In this document: positions 1 to 4,604 of the stretch, one piece after another
Position numbering within the stretch: the first letter of the stretch is position 1
Layout: every line of letters starts with the position of its first letter
DNA from: an uncultured Christensenella sp.
GTDB taxonomy: Bacteria; Bacillota; Clostridia; Christensenellales; UBA1750
Reading direction: 5' to 3'
Assembly (NCBI GenBank): GCA_905193155.1
Contig: CAJJNQ010000080.1
Span: forward strand, 1-5,045
DNA length: 5,045 nucleotides
Notes under the pieces: generated by a model
Told to the model about the DNA's origin: nothing
Database searches by the model: none
The model's input: only the letters and a program-made list of their open reading frames with translations
Program-made: the position numbers and the translations under genes

Positions 1-551
1 TAGCCGCCCCGCAGGAGGGAATTGTCCTCGCAGTGGGCCACGATCAGCTTGCCGAGGCGCTTGGCCTCCAGCATGGCGCGGCGCATCATATCACGATCCT
101 GAACGCCCTTTCCGTCGTCGGAGAAAGCCACCACATAGGGGGCCATGGCGTCCAAGTCCGCCAGTTCCCTGCCCTGCTCGCCTTTCGTGATGGCCCCGTA
201 GGGCAGAACGCGGATCACGGCGTCTTTTTGAATGGCGTCCAGCTCCATTTGCAGCGTCTCCATGCTGTCCGGCACCGGCTTCAGATTCGGCATGGCGCAT
301 ACGGCGGTATAGCCGCCGTGGGCCGCCGCCAGCGTACCGGTGCGGATGGTCTCCTTATAAGAAAAACCCGGCTCCCGAAGATGCACATGCACATCAACGA
401 AACCGGGTAATATGGTAAAGGAAGAAACATTCAGGGACGAAGGAAAAACAATATCCTTGCAAAAAACACGATCCCCAAAGGAAACGGAAACATCACCGCC
501 GCTGAAAGCACCTCGGCGGAACACCTGCGCACCCTTCAAAACCACGGTCAC
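1..551 (-). CDS. pyrC: Dihydroorotase, class I (N-terminal part, runs off the left edge)
   Basis: This cytoplasmic zinc enzyme of the amidohydrolase family interconverts N-carbamoyl-L-aspartate and L-dihydroorotate, the third step of pyrimidine synthesis. The reading frame is open for 183 codons to the window edge, so the C-terminal half of an expected protein of about 420-430 residues is missing. The metal-binding signature LPGFVDVHVHLREPG has H55 and H57. The AFSDDGKG stretch (D145/D146) lies where class I enzymes carry an aspartate instead of the carboxylated lysine of class II, and AHCEDN contains H173. The start chosen is GTG at 551, because GAGAGG ends 8 nt upstream; an in-frame GTG at 545 would leave 14 nt. 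The first 45 residues, before the HxH motif, are poorly conserved. A hydantoinase or allantoinase is the main alternative, but LREPGFSYKET followed by HCED strongly favours dihydroorotase. The gene is transcribed away from the purine operon. Confidence 0.93.
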   Translation of the reverse strand, partial: MTVVLKGAQVFRRGAFSGGDVSVSFGDRVFCKDIVFPSSLNVSSFTILPGFVDVHVHLREPGFSYKETIRTGTLAAAHGGYTAVCAMPNLKPVPDSMETLQMELDAIQKDAVIRVLPYGAITKGEQGRELADLDAMAPYVVAFSDDGKGVQDRDMMRRAMLEAKRLGKLIVAHCEDNSLLRGG

Positions 552-559
552 GACGATCG

Positions 560-565
560 CCTCTC
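560..565 (-). promoter_or_regulatory. Ribosome binding site of pyrC, decides the GTG start
   Basis: Read on the - strand, GAGAGG lies 8 nt before the GTG at 551. It supports that GTG over the second GTG six bases further in. A second purine stretch (GAGGAAA, 566-572) lies just upstream and is less well spaced. Confidence 0.7.
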
Positions 566-583
566 TTTCCTCAAATTTTTGAT

Positions 584-612
584 AGAATACCACGCGAGGA
601 TCGCCTTGTCAA
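584..612 (-). promoter_or_regulatory. Housekeeping-sigma promoter of pyrC
   Basis: On the - strand there is a perfect -35 TTGACA (612-607), a 17 bp spacer and a -10 TATTCT (589-584), with TG one base before the -10 (extended -10). The predicted start of transcription is near 577, giving a leader of only about 25 nt before the GTG start. That leader is too short for a PyrR-binding attenuator, so no PyrR or riboswitch control of pyrC is visible here. A-tracts and T-tracts immediately upstream (616-645) could act as an UP element. Confidence 0.8.
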
Positions 613-617
613 GACAA
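606..617. promoter_or_regulatory. Possible operator: 12 bp dyad over the pyrC -35 box
   Basis: TTGTC (606-610) and GACAA (613-617) form a perfect inverted repeat with a 2 bp spacer, and it covers the -35 hexamer of the pyrC promoter. A related half-dyad, TTGT-C-ACAA, occurs at 675-683 in the same intergenic region. The dyad may be a repressor site, but five-base arms in A+T-rich DNA can arise by chance, and part of the symmetry is simply the -35 consensus. Confidence 0.25.
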
Positions 618-733
618 AAAATGGTTTTTCGATGATAAGTTTTTTCAAAGAGAAATATAAGTGTATCTTATGAATTGTCACAACGATATAAATGTAGCTA
701 AGATTTTCTATCTTCTTTCTCCCTTTTGCGGAA
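613..733. other. A+T-rich intergenic spacer between divergent pyrC and purE promoters
   Basis: No coding frame with a plausible start and ribosome binding site is seen here, and the base composition contrasts sharply with the G+C-rich flanking genes. The stretch contains runs of A or T (616-621, 625-629, 640-645), which may bend the DNA. It also holds a short dyad ATAAG/CTTAT (657-661/667-671), a TTGT-C-ACAA dyad (675-683) and an almost pure pyrimidine tract (704-727) just before the purE promoter. A weaker + strand promoter can be drawn as TTGTCA (675-680), 18 bp, TAAGAT (699-704). No PurR-type PurBox was recognised. Confidence 0.6.
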
Positions 734-762
734 TGGACGAAAAGCGGGGCGTATGGTACACT
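734..762 (+). promoter_or_regulatory. Probable promoter of the purine operon
   Basis: A -35-like TGGACG (734-739) is followed by a 17 bp spacer and a -10-like TACACT (757-762), with an upstream TG at 754-755 giving an extended -10 (TGGTACACT). Transcription would start near 769-770, a few bases before the first helix of the riboswitch at 776. That is where a promoter for a riboswitch leader is expected. Each hexamer matches consensus at only four of six positions, so the position relies partly on context. TTGTCA/18 bp/TAAGAT at 675-704 is an alternative. Confidence 0.6.
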
Positions 763-775
763 GAAAGCAAGTTGA

Positions 776-866
776 GCTCTTTGTAACTGACGGAATGTGG
801 GCTACCACGGGGGAGCAGGGAGCATCGCTCTGAGGCGGCGCGTTTCAGAGGCCGACCGTCTGGGCA
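776..866 (+). promoter_or_regulatory. ZTP/ZMP riboswitch (pfl motif) in the purE leader
   Basis: The aptamer folds by hand into the ZTP riboswitch architecture. P1 pairs 776-784 with 815-823 (9 bp including G-U pairs). The inner hairpin is GUGG (797-800), GCUA loop, CCAC (805-808), followed by the conserved G-rich GGGGGAGC stretch (809-816). A linker hairpin pairs CUCUGA (828-833) with UCAGAG (845-850). The 3' domain GCCGACCGUCUGGGCA (851-866) pairs GCC (851-853) with GGC (863-865). Its loop CCGUC (856-860) pairs with GACGG (789-793), which is the diagnostic pseudoknot. This class binds the purine intermediate ZMP (AICAR) and its triphosphate, which accumulate when 10-formyl-tetrahydrofolate is short. 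A purine operon downstream is an expected target. Identification rests on remembered consensus and hand folding, but the pseudoknot complementarity is strong. Confidence 0.92.
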
Positions 867-901
867 CTCCAACTGCAAAGGGCAGCGGAGCGCCTATTTT
901 T
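862..901 (+). terminator. Rho-independent terminator serving as the riboswitch expression platform
   Basis: GGGCACUCC (862-870) pairs with GGAGCGCCU (887-895) with a single A-C mismatch. An inner stem CUGC (873-876)/GCAG (882-885) closes an AAAGG loop. The hairpin is followed by UAUUUUUAU. Its 5' strand shares GGC (863-865) with the final aptamer stem, so aptamer folding and termination exclude each other. This predicts an ON switch: ligand keeps GGC in the aptamer, the terminator cannot form and purE-purN are transcribed. Confidence 0.85.
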
Positions 902-908
902 ATGTTTG

Positions 909-916
909 AGGGAGGG
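909..916 (+). promoter_or_regulatory. Ribosome binding site of purE
   Basis: The purine-rich GAGGGAGGG tract (to 916) sits 7 nt before the ATG at 924 and just after the terminator U-run. It settles the start at 924 rather than the in-frame TTG at 906, which would place this site inside the coding sequence. Confidence 0.8.
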
Positions 917-923
917 AACGCAG

Positions 924-1415
924 ATGAGAAAGGTTGCGATCGTTATGGGCAGCAAGAGTGATCTGCCCGTCGCGGAGAAGGCCGTAGGCGTATTGCGAGA
1001 CTACGGCGTCCAGATGGAAGTGCGCGTATTATCCGCTCACCGGTGTCCGAATGAGGCAAGGGAATTTGCCGCGTCGGCTCGGGAGGGCGGATTTTCTGTT
1101 ATCCTCGCGTTCGCCGGCATGGCGGCGCATCTTGCCGGCGCGATGGCGGCAAACACCACGCTGCCGGTGATCGGCGTGCCGTGCAGCGGGACGAAGCTTG
1201 ACGGCATGGACGCACTGCTCTCCACCGTGCAGATGCCGAGCGGCATCCCTGTGGCGACGGTGGCGGTGGACGGCGGGAAGAACGCCGCGCTGCTGGCGGT
1301 GCAGATCATGGCGGTCTCCGACGCGGAGCTCGCCCAAAAGCTGGACGAAGCGCGGGCGCGGGAACGGGACGCCGTGCTGCGCGCGGACGAAGAGGTTCGG
1401 GCGCTTTATCAGTAA
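924..1415 (+). CDS. purE: 5-(carboxyamino)imidazole ribonucleotide mutase PurE (or AIR carboxylase)
   Basis: The 163-residue protein has the usual single-domain PurE length. PurE converts N5-CAIR to CAIR (class I, partnered by PurK) or carboxylates AIR directly (class II). Visible motifs are the phosphate-binding GSKSD at residues 9-13, SAHR at 37-40 with the catalytic histidine H39, AHLAG at 68-72, LPVIGVP at 80-86 and LLSTVQMPSGIPVAT at 98-112. SAHR (not SAHK) points to class I. The usual GAGGAAHLPG loop reads AFAGMAAHLAG here, a variant I associate with clostridial PurE proteins. No purK follows in the operon, so whether N5-CAIR or AIR plus CO2 is the substrate is unresolved. The ATG at 924 is preferred over the TTG at 906 because the GAGGGAGGG ribosome site lies between them. 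It is the first gene after the ZTP riboswitch; purC begins 42 nt later. Confidence 0.96.
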   Translation: MRKVAIVMGSKSDLPVAEKAVGVLRDYGVQMEVRVLSAHRCPNEAREFAASAREGGFSVILAFAGMAAHLAGAMAANTTLPVIGVPCSGTKLDGMDALLSTVQMPSGIPVATVAVDGGKNAALLAVQIMAVSDAELAQKLDEARARERDAVLRADEEVRALYQ

Positions 1416-1457
1416 ATAAGGAATACACTTCAAGAAATAAAAGGAGAGCGGAAAGCA

Positions 1458-2138
1458 ATGAAACTCGTATATACCGGAAAGACCAAGGATGTATTCGCAC
1501 TGGACAACGGTAACTACCTGCTCAGGTTCAAGGATGACTGCACGGGCAAGGACGGCGTGTTTGACCCCGGCGAGAACAGCGTGGGCCTGACCATCGAGGG
1601 CGTGGGCAATGTCAACCTGCGCATGACCAAGCACTTTTTTGAAAAGATCAACGCCGCCGGTATCCGCACGCACTATGTCTCCGCGGATCTGAAGGAGACC
1701 ACGATGGAGGTCCTGCCCGCGAAGGTCTTCGGCCATGGGCTGGAGGTCATCTGCCGCCTCAAGGCGGTGGGGAGCTTCCGCCGCCGCTACGGCGAGTACA
1801 TTGAAGAGGGCGCCGACCTGCCCGCCTATGTGGAGACGACCTTCAAAAATGACGCGCTGGGCGATCCGCTGGTGACGAAGGACGGTCTTGTGGCGCTGGG
1901 CGTGATGACCGAGCAGCAGTATGACGACATCAAGGCCATGACGCAGAAGATCACCGAGATCGTCGCGGATGACCTGCGCGAAAAGGGCCTTGTCCTCTAC
2001 GACATCAAGTTTGAGTACGGCTACGCGCCGGATGGCAGCGTGATGCTGATCGACGAGATCTCCTCCGGCAATATGCGCGTCTATCGGGACGGAAAGTACA
2101 TCGACCCCATGACGCTCTCCGAGCTGTTCTTTGCGTAA
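1458..2138 (+). CDS. purC: SAICAR synthetase (phosphoribosylaminoimidazole-succinocarboxamide synthase)
   Basis: PurC couples CAIR with aspartate at the expense of ATP to give SAICAR. The protein has 226 residues, slightly shorter than typical bacterial PurC (about 235-240), and it ends soon after the last conserved motif. The ATP-grasp-like fold is recognisable from YTGKTKDVF (residues 5-13), FKDDCTGKDG (24-33), GIRTHYV (68-74), EVICRLKAVGSF (96-107) with an RRRYG extension, KNDALGDP (130-137), YDIKFEYG (181-188) and DEIS (199-202). Two canonical signatures differ: KDDATAFNG reads KDDCTGKDG, and DEISPDxxRLW reads DEISSGNMRVY with R207 kept. AAGGAG (1441-1446) lies 11 nt before the ATG. The TAA overlaps the purF ATG by one base (TAATG), which suggests translational coupling. 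This appears to be a divergent clostridial PurC subgroup and not a decayed gene, because the frame is intact throughout. Confidence 0.95.
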   Translation: MKLVYTGKTKDVFALDNGNYLLRFKDDCTGKDGVFDPGENSVGLTIEGVGNVNLRMTKHFFEKINAAGIRTHYVSADLKETTMEVLPAKVFGHGLEVICRLKAVGSFRRRYGEYIEEGADLPAYVETTFKNDALGDPLVTKDGLVALGVMTEQQYDDIKAMTQKITEIVADDLREKGLVLYDIKFEYGYAPDGSVMLIDEISSGNMRVYRDGKYIDPMTLSELFFA

Positions 2139-3562
2139 TGGGGGGCTTTTTCGGCGCGGTCTCGGACCGCGATGTCGCGCTGGATGTCTTCTTCGGCACG
2201 GACTATCATTCTCACCTCGGCACGCGCCGCGGCGGAATGGTGCTCTTTGACAAGAAGGAGGGCTTCCAGCGCCAGATACACAACATTGAAAATACGCCCT
2301 TTCGGACGAAGTTTGAGCGGGACCTCGCGGACTTCCGCGGCCACGCGGGGCTCGGCTGCATCAGCGACAGCGACCCTCAGCCGCTGCTCGTGCGCTCCCA
2401 TCTGGGCCTGTACGCCATCGTGACGGTCGGCATCATCAACAACACTGACGAGCTGGTGAAGGCTTATCTCTCCGACAAGGGCCAGCAATTTCTGACGCTG
2501 AGCAGCGGCCGCGTGAATGTCACCGAGCTGACCGCCGCGCTCATCAATCAGGAAAACGACCTTGTCTCCGGCATCCTCCACGCGCAGGAGGTCATCGACG
2601 GCTCCATGACGATCCTGATTTTGACCGAGGAAGGAGAGCTGATCGCCGCGCGGGACAGCATGGGCCGCCTCCCTGTGCTGATCGGGCAGCGCGAGGACGG
2701 CTGCTGCGTATCGTTCGAGTCCTTCGCCTATCATAAGCTCGACTATCAGGATGCCTATGAGCTGGGGCCGCGGGAGATCGTCCGGCTGAACGCCAAGGGC
2801 TTCCAAACACTCTCTCCCGCGGGGAAGCAGATGAAGATCTGCGCCTTTTTGTGGACCTATTACGGCTATCCGAACTCCAACTACGAGGGTGTGAATGTGG
2901 AGCTGATGCGCTATCGCAACGGCGCGATCATGGCGCGGGATGAGGCGGAGCGCGGCGGCGTGCCCGAGGTGGATTTCGTCGCCGGCGTGCCGGATTCCGG
3001 CGTGCCGCACGCCATGGGCTATGCCAACCACAGCGGCAAGCCCCTTGCGCGTCCCTTTGTGAAATACACCCCGACCTGGCCGCGCTCCTTCATGCCCGAG
3101 GATCAGCAGGTGCGCAGCAGAGTGGCGCGCATGAAGCAGATCCCCGTGCCGGAGCTGATTGAGGGGAAGAAGCTGCTGTTTGTGGATGACTCCATCGTGC
3201 GCGGCACGCAGCTGCGCGAGACCGTGGATTTTTTATACAGCACCGGCGCGGCGGAGGTCCATATGCGCTCGGCCTGCCCGCCCATCATGTACCCCTGCCG
3301 CTACCTGAACTTTTCGCGCGGCAACAGCGCCATGGACCTGCTCGCGCGCCGCATGGTGCAGGAGCTGGAGGGCAACGAGGGCCAAAAGCATCTGGAGGAA
3401 TACGCCGACAGCCGCACCGAGCGCGGAAAATGCCTGCTGCACGAGATCTGCGCGCAGTTTGGCTTTGATTCACTCTCCTATCAGTCCCTTGACGGGCTGC
3501 TGGAGGCGATCGGTATTGACAGGGACAAGGTCTGCACCTACTGCTGGACCGGAAAGGAATGA
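2138..3562 (+). CDS. purF: Amidophosphoribosyltransferase-like PurF with degenerate glutaminase domain
   Basis: PurF normally makes 5-phosphoribosylamine from PRPP and glutamine, the committing step of purine synthesis. The protein has 474 residues, near family length. Residues 1-230 match the N-terminal glutaminase fold, but the nucleophilic cysteine is replaced: the protein starts M-G-G-F-F-G where CGxxG is expected. By hand alignment the glutamine-binding Arg of RYAT aligns with C74, the Asn of HNGN with V97, and the Asp of SSDTE with G124 or V128. The transferase half looks intact, with GVPDSG (283-288), a WPRSFMP catalytic loop (314-320) and the PRPP motif VDDSIVRGT (349-357). C235, C387, C466 and C469 match the four 4Fe-4S ligands of Bacillus-type PurF. 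Residues about 391-438 are longer than in B. subtilis by roughly 25. The ATG overlaps the purC stop, with no clear Shine-Dalgarno sequence. It probably uses free ammonia or a partner amidase (inference). Confidence 0.9.
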   Translation: MGGFFGAVSDRDVALDVFFGTDYHSHLGTRRGGMVLFDKKEGFQRQIHNIENTPFRTKFERDLADFRGHAGLGCISDSDPQPLLVRSHLGLYAIVTVGIINNTDELVKAYLSDKGQQFLTLSSGRVNVTELTAALINQENDLVSGILHAQEVIDGSMTILILTEEGELIAARDSMGRLPVLIGQREDGCCVSFESFAYHKLDYQDAYELGPREIVRLNAKGFQTLSPAGKQMKICAFLWTYYGYPNSNYEGVNVELMRYRNGAIMARDEAERGGVPEVDFVAGVPDSGVPHAMGYANHSGKPLARPFVKYTPTWPRSFMPEDQQVRSRVARMKQIPVPELIEGKKLLFVDDSIVRGTQLRETVDFLYSTGAAEVHMRSACPPIMYPCRYLNFSRGNSAMDLLARRMVQELEGNEGQKHLEEYADSRTERGKCLLHEICAQFGFDSLSYQSLDGLLEAIGIDRDKVCTYCWTGKE

Positions 3563-3566
3563 CATT

Positions 3567-4604
3567 ATGGGCATCTCTCACTCGGAAGCATACGCGGCCG
3601 CCGGCGTTGACATCGAGGCGGGCTATCAGGGCGTAAAAATGATGAACCGCTATGTACAGCGCACGCTCACAGCCGATGTGATCTCCGATCTCGGCGGCTT
3701 CGGCGGGCTTTTCTCGCTGGACCTGCACGGGCTTGAAAAGCCGGTGCTGGTCTCCGGCACGGACGGTGTGGGCACCAAACAGCGCATCGCGCAGCTCATG
3801 GATCGGCACAACACCGTCGGCATCGACTGCGTGGCGATGTGCGTCAACGACATTATCTGCTGCGGGGCGAAGCCGCTGTTCTTCCTTGACTATATTGCCA
3901 TCGGCAAGAACATCCCGGAAAAGGTCGTGTCGCTGGTCTCGGGCGTATCCGAGGGCTGCGTACGCGCGGGCTGTGCGCTCATCGGCGGCGAGACCGCCGA
4001 GCACCCCGGCACGATGAAGCCGGACGACTATGACCTTGCGGGCTTTGCCGTGGGCGTCGTGGACCGTGGCAAAATTCTGGACAAGAACAAAATGCAGCCG
4101 GGAGACGTGGTCATCGCGCTGCCCTCCAGCGGGCTGCACTCCAACGGCTACTCGCTCGTGCGCAAGGTGTTCGATGTGGAGAACGCCGACCTCGGGCAGT
4201 ATTACGGTGAGCTGGGCTGCGCGCTGGGCGAGGAGCTGCTGCGCCCGACAAAGATCTATGTCCGTCCTGTGTTAGCGGCCATCGAAGCCGCCGATATCCG
4301 CGGCATCAGTCACATCACCGGCGGCGGCTTCTATGAGAACATTCCGCGCTGCATTCCCGACGGCCTGTGCGCGAAGATTGAAAAGAAAGCGCTGCGCATC
4401 CCGCCGATCTTCCCCTTGCTCTCGCGCATGGGCGGCATCTCGGAGCGCGATATGTTCAACACCTTCAACATGGGCACAGGCATGGTGCTCGTCGCCGCGA
4501 AGGACAGCGCCGACAAGGCGCTCGCCGCGCTGCATTCTCTCGGTCAGGAGGCCGGCGTCATCGGTGAGATCGTATTGGGCGAGGAAAAGGTGGAGCTATG
4601 CTGA
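3567..4604 (+). CDS. purM: AIR synthetase (phosphoribosylformylglycinamidine cyclo-ligase)
   Basis: PurM closes the imidazole ring, turning FGAM into AIR with ATP. The protein has 345 residues, the normal length. Family signatures are YAAAGVDIEAG near the N-terminus (residues 9-19), SGTDGVGTK (63-71), the nucleotide and metal region CVNDIICCGAKP (92-103), GGETAEHPG (140-148; the more common form has EMPG), PSSGLHSNGYSLVR, and HITGGGFYENIPR. Together they cover the two halves of the PurM/SelD fold. An in-frame ATG at 3459 would add 36 residues, but it lies inside purF and the added residues do not resemble PurM. The ATG at 3567 follows AAAGGA with 8 nt spacing and sits 4 nt after the purF stop. 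The 3' end overlaps purN by 7 bases. No missing key motif was noticed. Confidence 0.97.
   Translation: MGISHSEAYAAAGVDIEAGYQGVKMMNRYVQRTLTADVISDLGGFGGLFSLDLHGLEKPVLVSGTDGVGTKQRIAQLMDRHNTVGIDCVAMCVNDIICCGAKPLFFLDYIAIGKNIPEKVVSLVSGVSEGCVRAGCALIGGETAEHPGTMKPDDYDLAGFAVGVVDRGKILDKNKMQPGDVVIALPSSGLHSNGYSLVRKVFDVENADLGQYYGELGCALGEELLRPTKIYVRPVLAAIEAADIRGISHITGGGFYENIPRCIPDGLCAKIEKKALRIPPIFPLLSRMGGISERDMFNTFNMGTGMVLVAAKDSADKALAALHSLGQEAGVIGEIVLGEEKVELC

Noticed and set aside
33..410. + strand open frame of 125 codons within pyrC
   Set aside because: It is opposite the conserved dihydroorotase frame and has no family resemblance.
657..671. ATAAG/CTTAT inverted repeat as an operator or terminator
   Set aside because: Five A+T pairs around a 5 nt loop in A+T-rich DNA, with no U-run or promoter overlap; likely chance.
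906..923. In-frame TTG at 906 as the purE start
   Set aside because: It would bury the GAGGGAGGG ribosome site in the coding sequence and add six residues not seen in PurE; the ATG at 924 has ideal spacing and gives the family N-terminus RKVAIVMGSKSD.
769..923. Guanine/adenine or tetrahydrofolate riboswitch in the purE leader
   Set aside because: The leader lacks the conserved three-way junction bases of purine riboswitches and the THF core, whereas the ZTP pseudoknot and 3' GCCGACCGUCUGGGCA element fit fully.
1029..1736. - strand open frame of 235 codons across purE and purC
   Set aside because: It spans two well-supported genes and their intergenic gap and has no recognisable domain; antisense shadow.
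2132..2137. A Cys codon (TGC at 2132-2134) just before the purF ATG as a possible lost nucleophile of a longer PurF
   Set aside because: No start codon was found in frame among the codons just upstream, and the CGxxG pattern aligns with GGFFG, which places the nucleophile at G2 and not three codons earlier.
2138..2560. Sequencing error or frameshift explaining the missing PurF cysteine
   Set aside because: The frame is open and family-like throughout, and the other glutaminase residues are lost as well, so a local error cannot explain the pattern.
2081..3031. Long - strand open frame of 316 codons opposite purF
   Set aside because: It mirrors the G+C-rich codon pattern of purF, has low-complexity composition and resembles no family; it is an antisense shadow.
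3459..3566. In-frame ATG 36 codons upstream of purM
   Set aside because: The added stretch lies inside purF in another frame, looks like shadow coding and does not resemble PurM; the ATG at 3567 has a ribosome site 8 nt upstream.
3285..4139. - strand open frame of 284 codons across purF and purM
   Set aside because: Antisense shadow of two confident genes with shadow-like Arg/Ala/His-rich composition.
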